Shown here in pieces: positions 11,191 to 21,603 of a stretch of DNA of 64,000 nt. Under the pieces are notes generated by a model. It did not search any database, was not told the origin of the DNA, and saw only the letters and a program-made list of their open reading frames with translations. A program made the position numbers and the translations under genes. The DNA comes from Okapia johnstoni. Its lineage: Eukaryota; Chordata; Mammalia; Artiodactyla; Giraffidae. How positions within the stretch are numbered: position 1 is the first letter of the stretch; each line of letters opens with the position of its first letter. Location: the NCBI GenBank assembly GCA_024291935.2, contig CM044326.1, forward strand, positions 38,830,948-38,894,947. The letters run 5' to 3'.

Positions 11191-11738
11191 GTGTAGAGGA
11201 AATACGGTAGTGTCTTCTTTCTCTGGGATACTGAGAAAATGAAGTCGATTTTCCAGGTAACTGAAACGTATACCTTTGAGCCCCCAAACGTTTTAAGATT
11301 TTAATTATTTTAATGGAAACATTTCCCCTGTTCTTAAAACAGCCTATTCAGTGTGATTAACCTTGTCTCGTTGGCTCGGGGCCATCAGTGTGAGCTGTAG
11401 CTTTCTACTGTGATGTAACACAGTGATAACGCCTCCCAGGATCTTTCAGAGGCTGACCATCCAATGGCTGGACCATTGCATCAGCTTCCAGGCTTGCCTT
11501 TTCTGGCCCCTCCTGCCCCACAAACCCTTCCCTCCTGAGCAGCTGGAGCTCTCTTTCCCAAGGCCAGTAGCTTGGGGCCACTCCTTGGCTAAAACCCCAC
11601 ATGGACTGCCTTCCATTGCTGCTGGCTGAAGCGTGGACCACCACACAGCCACACGCTCCCCCACCCCACCACTTCAAGGGCCGTTCTTGCCATCTGGGGT
11701 CTTTCCCAGGATGCTATATGGTTATGATGACTGTGTAT
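11191..11738. other. Unique sequence, nothing recognised
   Basis: No repeat family seen. Several overlapping 60-90 codon frames on both strands, none with recognisable features. Confidence 0.4.
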
Positions 11739-11841
11739 AACTCATTCACCAAAAACGCTGTGCTGTGGTCAGGCTGTTCCCTCTGTTCCTGACCCGAGGC
11801 CAGGAGGCAGACCACAGCACGGCGTGTTTGGCGAATGAGTT
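11739..11841. repeat. 32-bp-arm inverted repeat (hairpin), 39-bp loop
   Basis: The left arm 11739-11770 (aactcattcacc to gctgtggtc) and right arm 11810-11841 (gaccacagc to gaatgagtt) are reverse complements at 29 of 32 positions. The loop 11771-11809 contains a further small inverted repeat (cctg facing ccagg around gacccgagg). It matches no transposon terminus I recognise, and there is no clear TA or 8-bp target duplication. It could be an RNA hairpin, a template-switch inversion or an unknown small MITE. Confidence 0.9.
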
Positions 11842-12030
11842 TTACCTGGGAGGGAAACTGGATCTGGATGAGGATCTGTCAGAGCCTGTCAGAGGGTCCC
11901 CGAGGTCCTTCCTTGTCCCACTTACTGTGTGTGTGAGGTCAAATGTCTTCTCCATAGATATCAGTCAAAGCAACATATCACAACGGATTGACAGTAGAGC
12001 CTGATCAAAAGATCCAGCTGAGGAACCAGA

Positions 12031-12252
12031 TGTGTGTGTGTGCTCAGTCGCTCAGTCATGTCCGACTCTTTGTGGCCCCACGGACTGTAGCCCGCCGGGC
12101 TCCTCTGTCCATGGGATTCTCCAGGCAAGAATACTGGAGTGGGTCGCCAAGCCTCCTGCAGGGGATCTTCCCGACCCAGGGATCGAAGCTGCGTCTCCTG
12201 TGCCTGCTTCGTTGGCAGCTGGATTCTTTACCACTGAGCCACCTGAGAAGCC
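12031..12252 (-). mobile_element. Bov-tA SINE with short TG tail
   Basis: Antisense full-length copy: tgtgtgtgtgtgctcagtcg at the left, B box as gggatcgaagctgcg, right end ccactgagccacctgaga. Confidence 0.95.
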
Positions 12253-12439
12253 AGGTAGCTGGACACTAAGGAGATTCACAAAAATGTAAAACAAGGCCAC
12301 TTTTCTATAGCCTACAATTTTGTTTTGAAATAACTTGTTTTTGCTAAAAATAGGTATCTTTATGTTCATGCTTAATGGGCTTATTAGCTTTCCTTTCAAT
12401 AAATTGGTAAATATGTTTACAATTTCTCAGTTTTAATTT

Positions 12440-12545
12440 CTAATATACTATAATCCAGAGGACAAAATCTCTTTGGGGTCCCCAGTAATTTGTAAGTGTG
12501 TAAAGGGGTCTTGGCACCAAACAGTTTGAGAACTGCTGGCCAGGA
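12440..12545. mobile_element. Possible hAT (Charlie-type) end fragment
   Basis: The string cagtttgagaactgctggcc resembles the terminus of MER5-like elements (gtttgagaaccactgg). The rest is too diverged to place. Confidence 0.3.
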
Positions 12546-12577
12546 CCACTCATGCCTCCATCTCCACCTGCCTAACT

Positions 12578-12758
12578 TTTTTTTTTTTTTGCTGCACCGG
12601 GCGCTTCTTTGGGGCAAGCGGGCTCCCTCTAGTTGCAGCACACTGGCTAAGTCGTCCTGTGGAATACAGGATCTTAGTTCCCTGACCAGGGATCAAACCT
12701 GTATTCTCTGCATTGGAAGGCAAATTCTTAATCCCTGGACCACCAGGGACATTCCTCT
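12578..12758 (-). mobile_element. CHR-2 type SINE with exact 12-bp target duplication
   Basis: Antisense copy: poly-T at 12577-12590, ttagttccctgaccaggg, right end ccaccagggacattcc. The target duplication acctgcctaact lies at 12566-12577 and 12759-12770 with no mismatch. Confidence 0.93.
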
Positions 12759-12889
12759 ACCTGCCTAACTCTTAATCCTCTTCCCAAGCCAGGATAGGAA
12801 GTTGCCTCCTCCCGGCTGAACCCTCGAGGCTGGAGCAGGCATCCACACCTTTCCTCCACTTCAAATTTATCCCCTGCATGGAGCTTGTC

Positions 12890-12990
12890 TGCTTTCATAT
12901 CTGTCTATATCACTAAATTGCTGTCTCCTGAAGGAAAGGGCCTGGCTCAGTCTTTCTTGCCTTTGTACCTAGTATGTAGGCGACTCTTAA
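12890..12990 (+). mobile_element. L2 LINE 3' end remnant
   Basis: The string gtctcctgaaggaaagggcc, then gtacctagtatgtaggcg, is the familiar L2 3' end in sense. Confidence 0.55.
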
Positions 12991-13069
12991 TCAGCGCACA
13001 TTGGACTTACCTGAACTGTGCTTCCTGCAGCATTGCCATTCTGGGTTTATAGCCTCCCTCATCTGATTT

Positions 13070-13200
13070 ACCTGCCTTGGGTAAATCTCTTAAGCTTTTT
13101 AATCCTCAGTTTCTTGGGGAATAAAAATAATACTAATATCCAGGGGATTAGAAAAGACTTACGATCTGAAACGCTGCACACTACAGGGAGTTACTGGAGT
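13070..13200 (+). mobile_element. MIR SINE remnant
   Basis: The string ttgggtaaatctcttaagc, then cctcagtttcttggggaat, fits the sense MIR core (ttgggcaag... cctcagtttcctcatc). Confidence 0.55.
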
Positions 13201-13487
13201 TATCCTGCAGCATGAGTCCCTCAGGAACCGTCCAGTTTGCAGGCCGTCTCCGGGCAGCTCTGCTTCTGGTTCCCAGGCCTGTGTTTTATGGGGCGGTCTT
13301 GAACCAGCCACATACTTGGTGGCTTCAAATGAGAGAGACATAGCCAGCGGTCTGTCCTACATATAAGAAGCATGTAGCTGTGCTATAGAAGAAAGCAAGG
13401 GAAATCTGGGTGTAGATGGAGTTCCATCACCCATGAATGATTAGAGGCAAGTTGAGTCCAATTTCCTATAAAACGTAAAATGAACTG

Positions 13488-14500
13488 TCCGACTCATTTC
13501 ATCTTTCCCAGACCCCATAGACTGCAGCATGTGCAGTTACCATCTGCAGTGATTTTGGAGCCCAAGAACATAAAGTCAGTCACTATTTTTCATTTTTAGG
13601 CCATAAAGTGATGGGACTGGATGCTATGATCTTAGTTTTTGGAATGTTGATTTTTAAGCCAGCTTTTCTACTCTCCTCATTCACATTTATGGTAGTATTT
13701 CTGCCATCTGCATATCTGAGGTTGTTGATATTTCTCCTGGCAATCTTAATTCCAGCTTGTGCTTCATCCAGCCTGGCATTTCACATGATGTACTCTGCAT
13801 ATAAATTAAATAGGCGTGGTGACAATATTCAGCCTTGACATACTCCTTTCCCAATTTGGAACCAGTCCATTGTTCCATGTCCAGTTCAAACTGTTGTTTC
13901 TTGACCTCTCTGAAGGCAGGTAAGGTGGTCTTGTATTCCCATCTCTTTAAGAATTTTCCACAGTTTGCTGTGATCCACATAGTCAAAGGCTTTAGTGTAG
14001 TCAATGAAGCAGAAGTAGATGTTTTTCTGGAATTCTCTTGCCTTTTCATTTTTCGATGATCCAACAGATTTTGACAGTTTGATCTCTGGTTCCTCTGCCT
14101 TTCTAAATCCAGCTTATAAATCTGAAAGTTCTTGGCTCATGTACTGTTGAAGCCTAGCTTGGACGATTTTGAGCTTACTTTGCTAGCATGTGAGATGAGT
14201 GCAGTTGTGCAGTAGTTTGAGCATTCTTTGGCACTGCTCTTCTTTGGGACTGGAATAAAAACTGACATTTTCCAGTCCTGTGGCCACTGCTGAGTTTTCC
14301 AAATTTGCTGGCATATTGAGTGCAGCACTTTAACAGTATCATCTTTTAGGATTTGAAATAGCTCAGCTGGAATTCCATCACTTCCCCTAGCTTTATTCAT
14401 AGTCATTCTTCCTAAGGTTCACTTGACTTCACACTCTAGGATGTCTGGCTCTAGGTGAGTGACCACACCATCGTGGTTATCTGGGTCATTAAGGCCTTTT
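13488..14500 (-). mobile_element. BovB LINE, reverse-transcriptase region, antisense, internally deleted
   Basis: The minus strand carries BovB ORF2. The frame 14406-14137 gives GSDGIPAELFQILKDD and WPQDWKMSVFIPVPKK, the fingers part of the RTE reverse transcriptase, with a frameshift after HASKV. Further on (about 13985-13700) the sequence covers the region up to the catalytic YADD, which here reads Y-A-D-G followed by an insertion near 13700, so the active site is destroyed. At 13488-13533 a short piece of the 3' end is joined directly to internal sequence, so the middle 3' part of ORF2 is deleted. It is the only copy in the window with the polymerase core. Confidence 0.9.
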
Positions 14501-14503
14501 TGG

Positions 14504-14965
14504 TAGATTATTACAAGATATTGAATATAGTCTCATGCTATACAGTAGGTCCTTGTTGTTTATCTATTTTATATATAGTAGCGTGTATTTGTTAATTCCA
14601 AACTCTTAATTAATCCCTCCTCCCGCTTCCCCCTTTGGTAATCATAAGTTTGTTTTCTTCATCTGTGAGTCTATTTCTATTTTGTAAATAAGTTCATTTC
14701 TACCACTTTTTTGGGTTCCACATATAAGCAATATCCTATGACATTTGTCTTCTATCTGACTTACTTCACTTAGTATAATTATCTTGAGTCCATCCATGTT
14801 GCTGCAAATAGCATTATTTCATTCTTTTTCACAGCTGCATCATATTCCATTGTATATACATACCATATCTTCTTTACCCATTCATCTGTAGATAAAACAC
14901 CTCCTATTATTGGACATAGTTTTGGGGGTGGCGATTTTTGCTGTTTTCATATTACAACTTTGCAA
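14504..14965 (-). mobile_element. L1 LINE 3' region, antisense
   Basis: The string caagatattgaatatagtct, then ctatacagtaggtccttgttg, followed by ctgcatcatattccattgta and taccatatcttctttaccc, is the reverse complement of the mammalian L1 3' UTR. It abuts the BovB on its left. Confidence 0.85.
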
Positions 14966-15284
14966 TAAAATCTAATAGATAAAGTCACACATATAATTGG
15001 GAGTTTCCATAACATTCATTTCTAGAAACAATGGACAGGGGAAAGCATAGGAACATTGTTAAGGTCCTTGATATGCACTAACAGAACAGGAAGAATGCGC
15101 TAGCACTCCCATGGGCTGGTGTGGAACTATTCTTCCCCCAATATCAATAGAAATATGGAATTTCATCTCTTTTTTTTCTTTATTTCTTTGGACTTAACTG
15201 ATTTTAAGGAGGTTCTATTTACATGGTTTCAGTTAAAAAGAAGCTTCTTTTCAATGGTCCTTTTCTCCTATGATTGAATTCAGA
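14966..15284. other. Unique sequence, nothing recognised
   Basis: AT-rich, with a pyrimidine run near 15168-15190. No family or gene pattern. Confidence 0.4.
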
Positions 15285-15546
15285 GGTCGGCAATTTATTT
15301 ATTTTTTTTCTGTAAGGGCCAGATGGTAAATATTTTGGATTTTGCAGTGCATATGATCTCTGCTGCAACTAAACTCAACTCAGACATCCCAGTACAAAAG
15401 CAGCCCATTGACAATGTGTAGACAAATGAGCAGGACCCATGAAAGTTTACTTATGGACACTGGAACTTGGATTTCACAGAACTTTCCCATATCAAGAAAT
15501 ATATTCATCTTTTGAATTTCTTTCCATCCACTTGAAAATGAACAAG
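15285..15546 (+). mobile_element. hAT-type medium-reiterated element, copy 2, left part
   Basis: It starts cagaggtcggcaa, then gggccagatggtaaatattt, gcaactaaactcaac and gacaaatgagcaggacc, following the consensus of copies 1 and 3. It continues at about 15880-15915 (atgcacaaactattcttagc) beyond an inserted SINE. Its segment 15476-15547 recurs inverted at 16028-16099. Confidence 0.7.
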
Positions 15547-15548
15547 CC

Positions 15549-15875
15549 AGGGTTTCCCTGGTGGCTCAGTGGTAAAGAATCCACCTGCCAATGCAGGAAA
15601 TACTGGTTCAATCCCTGATCCAGGAAGATCCCGCATGCTGCACCCCAACTATTTAGCCCGTGTTCTGGAGTCTGGGAGCCACAACTACTGAGCCCACCTG
15701 CCTCCACTGAAGCCCATATGCTCAAGAGCCCATGCTCTGCAGCAAGAGAACCCGCTACAACAAGAAGTCAGTAAGCTGTAACTAGAGAGCCACTCCGCTC
15801 ACTACGAAATGCCTGTGCAGCAGTGAAGACCCGGCACAGCCAAAAATAAATAAATAAAAACAATTTTTAAAAATT
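15549..15875 (+). mobile_element. Long CHR-2 type SINE inside the hAT-like element
   Basis: It starts gtttccctggtggctcagtg, B box ggttcaatccctgatcc, then the long body (ggagccacaactactgagc, gaacccgctacaac), ending gaagacccggcacagcc with an A-rich AAATA tail. It splits the hAT-like element. Confidence 0.88.
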
Positions 15876-15915
15876 AATAAAATAAATAAACAAAAATGCA
15901 CAAACTATTCTTAGC

Positions 15916-16026
15916 TCTGCTGCTGCTATTTAGTCACTAAGTCATGTCTGACTCTGCCACCCCACAGAATCCATGTCTCCTGCTTGACAGGCAGATTCTG
16001 TACCACTGAGCCACCTGGGAAACCCT
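15916..16026 (-). mobile_element. Bov-tA SINE with large internal deletion
   Basis: The left end ttagtcactaagtcatgtc and the right end accactgagccacctggga of an antisense Bov-tA are joined. Most of the Bov-A body between (ccagtattcttgcc region) is missing. Confidence 0.85.
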
Positions 16027-16027
16027 A

Positions 16028-16099
16028 GTTTGTACATTTTTAAATGGATGGGAAGGAATTCAGAAGATGAATATATTTCTTGATCTTGGAAAGTTCTAT
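16028..16099 (-). repeat. Inverted copy of 15476-15547
   Basis: The reverse complement of this 72-bp segment matches 15476-15547 at about 62 of 72 positions by eye (shared core tcaagaaatatattcatctt). The spacer is two SINEs plus 35 bp of the hAT-like element. Next to its outer end is another Bov-tA-like scrap, ttaccactgagccac (16103-16117). Confidence 0.85.
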
Positions 16100-16265
16100 T
16101 CTTTTACCACTGAGCCACAAGAGTCATACAGAACTGGGGACCAGCACAGGGTATACTAGGCCCAGGGGCCTTAGGTCGCCTACCCTCTGGTTTAACTCAA
16201 ACTCCCATCCATACAAGATCCCGATCTGTTTAGAGTTCTGTGTGAGAATTGCCTTTTTTCTAAAT

Positions 16266-16415
16266 TGAATAGTTTTCAACCCCGGATACACATTACAATT
16301 ATCTGAAAAGTTTTTTTTAAAAAAAACAAAAGCAGCTTTGGGCCCCACCCCAGATGAATTCAGACTCTTGGAGGTGAGCTCACGAGCAAGGCGCATGAAA
16401 GTCTCCCCCAGTGAC
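16266..16415 (+). mobile_element. MER5A-like hAT (Charlie) element
   Basis: The string tacacattacaattatctg, then gctttgggccccaccccaga and gaattcagactcttgg, matches the MER5A pattern (acattagaatcacctgg, gggccccacccc). Confidence 0.6.
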
Positions 16416-17536
16416 CCCTAAATCCCAGCTCAGAGTCTGCTTGAATTAGCCACAGGGAAACCCAGCGTGAGGCTCTTGGGCACCGGTCCTGGGTTGTCTT
16501 AACCTGGGATCTAGGCACTACCAGGAAGCCAAGAGCCCCAGAAAGAGGAAGTGAAACGCATGGATGAGAGTCACAGCTCCCTGAGTATCTTACAGATGTG
16601 ATGACAAAGCACTCCTGCTTCTGCATTCTTTGGTACTCCGCGTCAACCTCCCTGGAAAGACAGAGAGTGATCGGCTTTTTAAAAAGTTCCCTGGCCACAG
16701 GCATCAGCCCAGGCTCTGTGGTTGGAAGGTCTGACCATGAGTGGCTGAAGCCTGCAGGAGTCAGGGCATGCCCTGAGTATCTGCTCTTCCCAGTGGATCC
16801 AGGCTTCGGTCTCTCTCAAGACGAGGTGTAAAGAGATGGCTAGTAGCATCGTCTCATGCTTGCTCCTCCCTCATTCTGCAACTGACACCCTGGGTACCAG
16901 CAAGTGGATGTTCAGTCCCCACCCTGCCTGTCTCCTCGGGTCCTTCCCACTCTTTGCTTTTCTTTATAGATTTCAAGGTGATGATAAAAGAGAGAACAGT
17001 CTTAGCATTTGTTAATACCCACTTGACCCACAAAAGAAAATTCACCAGCATTCCGCAGCTTCTAATTTAAAAACCATTAGACCGTTCCGCTTGGCAGACC
17101 AGATCTAAATATTCTTAAAGGGGTGGTTTAATTTAATGATTACCTTAACAAGCCCCCTTTTAAAATGATGATCCGCCAAATTCAGGGGATTTGTTTTGGA
17201 ATCTGATCCAATAAGTGGCTTTGTACAAAGAGGAGAACAGAATCTGATTTGGTTCAGAATGCGGTGAAAATCATGGAAATTATTTGCATATTTAATCACT
17301 GTGGAAACATGAGTACAAACTACTTTCTAGAGATTACCTTAGGAAAAAAAAAGCTGCAGGCTTTGCAGCCAGCATGCCAAGTACTTTGATTTACAGGGAA
17401 TTATTTGGATCTTACAGAACACTCAGGGTTTCAAAGATTTCAACTTACTCAGCCACTGGCAGAAAGACATATTTTAAATAGTGGGCTTTGGGGACAGAAG
17501 GGAGAGTGGTGGGACCCATTCATTCCTGTTCAGACC
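16416..17536. other. Unique sequence; 17050-17330 possible conserved noncoding element
   Basis: 16416-17049 shows nothing recognisable. 17050-17330 is repeat-free and AT-rich. It contains an exact octamer ATTTGCAT at 17282-17289 (POU-factor type site), a TTTAATTTAATGATTA segment near 17127-17142 and a TCTGATTTGGTTC segment. Conservation is inferred, not shown. Confidence 0.35.
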
Positions 17537-17751
17537 TGTTGTTGTTATTTGGTAGCTAAGTCGTGTCTGACTCTCTTGCGACCCCATAGACTATAGCCTG
17601 CCAAGCTCCTCTGTCCACGGCAATTACCAGGCAAGAATACTGGAATGGGTTGCCATTTCCTTCTCCAGGAGATCTTCCTGACCCACGGATCAAACACGCG
17701 TCTCCTGCATTAGCAGGCCGATTGTTTGCCACTGAGCCACCAGGGAAGCCC
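17537..17751 (-). mobile_element. Bov-tA SINE
   Basis: Antisense full-length copy from tgttgttgttatttggtagc to ccaccagggaagccc. Confidence 0.95.
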
Positions 17752-18146
17752 GGAGGGGAGCCTAAATTCTGCTATCTTTTGCAGCCAGAGGTTGAGGGAG
17801 AGATGACCAAGAGCAGATGGGAAGAAAAGGTGAGAGTGTGTCACCCCAAGAAAAACTCTCTGAGCCTGTCACTGGGACCTGAGGGTACATGGCCCATCTC
17901 CAGAAAGACAGCTATCCTTCTGTCTGTCCCAGCAGCACAGACCAAGCAGAGAATTCTGTCAGCTCTGTGTACCAGTGCTCGAAAGAGGCAGCTGTGCTGG
18001 TGAGAGTTAAGACTTTGTTCTGAGCCCAACCCCAGTGCTAAGGGGCCGTGTAATCACGGTTGGGTCAGTTCTCCTCAAATGTTCTTTTCCTCATTCGCAA
18101 TTCTCTTCCTTCCTCTGAATTTTCAACTTAGCTATCACTTCATCAG
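17752..18146. other. Unique sequence, nothing recognised
   Basis: A 117-codon frame (17650-18003) starts inside the preceding SINE and runs through this stretch. It shows no domain and is not considered coding. Confidence 0.4.
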
Positions 18147-18360
18147 GAGCTTCCCACATGGCTCAGTGTTAAAGAATCTGTGGGTCAATGTAAGAGATGC
18201 AGGTTCGATCCCTGGGTGGGCAAGATCCCCTGGAGAAGGAAATGGCAGCCTGCTCCAGGATTTTTGCCTGGAAAATCCCATGGACAGAGGAGCCTGGTGG
18301 GCTACAGTCCACAGGGTCACAAAGAGTCGGACAGGACTGACCGGCTAAGTAACAACAACA
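18147..18360 (+). mobile_element. Bov-tA SINE
   Basis: Sense full-length copy: gagcttcccacatggctc, B box ggttcgatccctgggtgg, tail ending taagtaacaacaacaaa. Confidence 0.95.
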
Positions 18361-18616
18361 AAATCATCTCATCAGCAAGGCTTTTTTCTGACTGCCCGGC
18401 CCCGCCATCTAAAAGAAACCCCAGGGCACATTCGTCCCTCTAGCTGTTCTTTCTTCTCCTTCATCCCATATATTATCACCTGCAGGACTTCTTCTTAAGT
18501 TGCTCATGCTCTGCCATCTCCTATTAGACCGAGTCTGGGGTTCGGTCTCCTCTGCTCACTGGCTGATTCCCCAAACTCAACACAGTGCCTGGTTCAGTAA
18601 ACATTTGAATAAAAGA

Positions 18617-18938
18617 CTGCAAGAAGATCCAGCCAGTTCATCCTAAAGGAAATCACTCCTGAATATTCTTTCGAAGGACTGATGCTGAAGCTGAAACTCC
18701 AATGCTTTGGCCACCTGATTCAAAGAGCTGACTCGTTTGAAAAGACCCTGATGCTGGGAAAGATTGAAGGCAGGAGGAGAAGGGGACGACAGAGGATGAG
18801 ATGGTTGGATGGCATCACCGACTCAGTGGACATGAGTTTGAGCAAGCTCTGGGAGTTGGTGATAGACAGGGAGGCCTGGCGTGTTGCAGTACATGGGGTC
18901 ACAAAGAGTCAGACATAACTGAGCGACTGAAATGAACT
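18617..18938 (+). mobile_element. BovB LINE 3' end, 5'-truncated
   Basis: It starts in ORF2 at gactgcaagaagatccagcc and ends actgaactgaatga. The frame from 18682 is open for 78 codons to the natural stop ([18 protein letters not shown], then VTKSQT-stop). It follows an L2-like scrap (gtgcctggttcagtaaac). Confidence 0.92.
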
Positions 18939-19084
18939 GAACTGAATGACTAAGGCCCACCTCCCATTACTCGTGTGAGGTGAAATGTGCTAATAGAAGT
19001 GTAAGTGCTTAACAATCAAAAAAAGAGGGTAAAAGGGCACTATAGATAGATTTTTATGGTGGAAGAAGCCTACATTGGACCCCA

Positions 19085-19215
19085 GCTACTTTCTCCTTCT
19101 GTGACCTCGGCCAAGTCACAGGGTTATCTTTCTGAGCCTCAGTCTCTCGCCTATAAAATGAGACAGTATGTATTTCATGAAGTTTATCGTTAGGGTTCTG
19201 GAGGATACATGTAAA
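19085..19215 (+). mobile_element. MIR SINE
   Basis: Sense core: gtgacctcggccaagtcac, gagcctcagtctctcgcc, tataaaatgagac, then aggatacatgtaaaggg. Confidence 0.8.
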
Positions 19216-19285
19216 GGGCCCAAGTCTGATGTCAGCAGAGGGCACATGGGCAAGAGGAAGGAGTAGGTATTGTGACTTTGTGGGT

Positions 19286-20466
19286 GTGATGGTTCATGTG
19301 TCAGCTTGACTGTGCCACAAGACACCCAGAACTCAGATGTGTTTCTGAGGGTATTTCTAGAAGATATGAGAATTGAATGAGGGATCAGGTAAAGCAGAAG
19401 ACCCTCTGCCAATGTGGAGGGGCCTTGTCCAACCTGCTGGGGGCCTGAGCAGAAGAAAAAGGAGGTGGAGGTGGGGTTTGCTCTCAGACCTGCCCTGGAG
19501 TCTCCAGCATAGACTCTCCAGCCCTTGGGCCTTAAAACCTGACCACCAGTTTTCCTGAGTTCCCAGCTCTCAGATGGCAGGTGGTGGGAATTTTCAGTTA
19601 CCTAATCACCTTAGCCAAAACTTCATAATAGATCTCTTTAGAGGGAGATGCACTCTAATGGCAGAAAATGAAGAAAAACTTCTTGATGAAGGTGAAAGAA
19701 GAGAGTGGAAAAACTGGCTTAAAACTTAGCATTCATAAAACTAAGATCATGACATCTAGTCCCATGACTTCACAGCAAGTAGACAGGGAAAAGCGGAAGC
19801 AGTGACAGATTTTCTTGGGCTCCACAATCGCTATGGACAGTGATTGCAGCCATGAAATTGAAAGACGCTTGCTCCTTGGAAGGAAAGCTATGTCAAACCT
19901 AGACAGCATATTAAAAAACAGAGACATCACTTTGCTTACAAAGGTCCATATAGTTGAACCTATGGTTTTTCCAGTAGTCACGTATGGATGTGAGATTTGG
20001 ACCATAAAGAAGGCTGAGCACTGAAGAAGTGACACTCTTGAGTTGTGGTTTTGGAGAAGATTCTTGAGAGTCCCTTGGACAGCAAGGAGATCAAACCAGT
20101 CAATCCTAAAGGGAATTAGTCCTGAATATTCATTGAAAGGACTGAGGCTGAAGCTGAAGCTCAAAAACTTTGGTCACATGATGGGAAGAGCTGACTCATT
20201 GGAAAAGACCCTGATGCTGGGAAAGATTGATGGCAAAAGGAGAAGAGGGTGGAAGTGGATGAGATAGTTTGACAGCATCACTGACTCAATGCACAAGAAT
20301 TTGCACAAACTCTGCAAGATGGTGAAGGACAGAGGAGCCTGGTGTGCTGCAGTCCATGGAGTTGCAGAGAGTCAGATACAACTTAGTGACTGAATAACAA
20401 AAATACATTGCTAGAGAGAGATACACACATGTTCTATTGGTTCTGTTTCTCTGGAGAACCCTGACC
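19286..20466 (+). mobile_element. LTR-like mammalian repeat, copy A, split by BovB
   Basis: It starts tgtgatggttcatgtgtcag, then gcttgactgtgcc, with the terminal part 20405-20466 (agagagagatacacacatg, then tattggttctgtttctctg) displaced by a BovB insertion. Copies B (53434-54205) and C (60467-60891) are antisense. The TG start and the ...gaaccctgac end suggest an LTR; the family name is not assigned. Confidence 0.65.
19650..20402 (+). mobile_element. BovB LINE 3' third, inserted in copy A
   Basis: It begins in ORF2 (actctaatggcagaaaatg) and runs to the 3' end (gactgaataacaaaaat). A frame at 19815-20024 gives SNLDSILKNRDITLLTK and MVFPVVTYGCEIW before a stop in the KKAEH region. A second frame continues through RVPWTARRSNQSILK. 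It is interrupted by at least two stops. Confidence 0.93.
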
Positions 20467-21603
20467 AAGCACACTATGATTACTGGACAGAAGAACATCT
20501 GTCTATCTGTCACTGGGAACTTTTGCCATCTGAAGTTTCCTTCCTGGCCAATGCCTCTTCTTAGAAAAATCTGAGCTGTCTTCAAGAGGAATCCGAAAAT
20601 AGATGGATTCTTTACAAAGCTTTCCAAAAAGTGCGATGTTTTCAGATGGGTCCTGAGTTCCAACAGCTGGCAGCCAGCTCCCATTGTAAAACACTGGTAC
20701 ACAAGCATCTGTCTTTATGTGTACACACTCTTTGGAGGCGAAAACCTATGCAGTAGCTACACCCTTTGCAAGATATATGCATGCTGGTGAGTGTGGGGGT
20801 GTGGGGGTGTGTGTTTAGGTTTGTGTTTCTGCAGTGGATGGTGGAGACCAGATGTGTGGACCGCATGTGTGTATAAATAGAGAGAGTAATGTGTACACAC
20901 AAGCACGCACATACCTGCTCCCTGGCTTCCTCCTCGTGTCTTCCTTGAAGCATCTCTATTCCTTGAAGCTGCACATGTTTCCGATCTCAGCATCCAGAGG
21001 TTAATGAACGTGCTTTCTTTCCCGTATGCACTGAACAGATAATTTTCTTTCCCTCTTTATGATAAGTGGAAGAAGTGTTTGAGTGACAGGACAATTTGTC
21101 AATCAATTGCCGAGTAGTAGGGGAGTATTCTCTGCATCATTTTATACCCAGGATCAAAACTGACCTCTGACTGGGTGCTGAGCCAGGACAGCAAAAGGAT
21201 GACTCCAATGGCACCTGTCAAATCCTTACGTGCTTCCTGCCTCTGAGCCCTCCTCCTGCCAATTTAGAGGATTCGCCCAAAGGCAGGAGAGTTCACGCAT
21301 GTGGCTTGCTCTGTCACACCCTTCAGACAGCAAAGGTCCTTTCTCACCTGGACCTGGCCCATCTCCATCACTCCTGCTCTCACGCCCCTCCCCACCTGAC
21401 TCAGATACTGACCATCCCCAGGCACACCAGCTGCCCCACCAGTTCTTCCGTCTCCAAGTCCTGCCTTCCTCTGCACCGGCGCCTGGAACTCACTGATCCC
21501 CTCAACAAAACACACGTGGAAAGCCTTCTCTGAATCAGGTATGTGACAAGGACAGGGATGGGGGACAATCAGATGGACCTAGTCCCTGACCTCAGAAAAC
21601 ACT
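20467..21603. other. Unique sequence, nothing recognised
   Basis: It contains a short TG/GGGGT tract at 20785-20825 and no repeat family I can name. Antisense frames of 140 and 110 codons overlap each other and partly cover the BovB end; no protein features. Confidence 0.4.

Noticed and set aside
19733..20164. 143-codon antisense frame with membrane-like residues
   Set aside because: Antisense shadow of BovB ORF2; the same residues recur antisense to the other BovB copies (for example 56580-57053).
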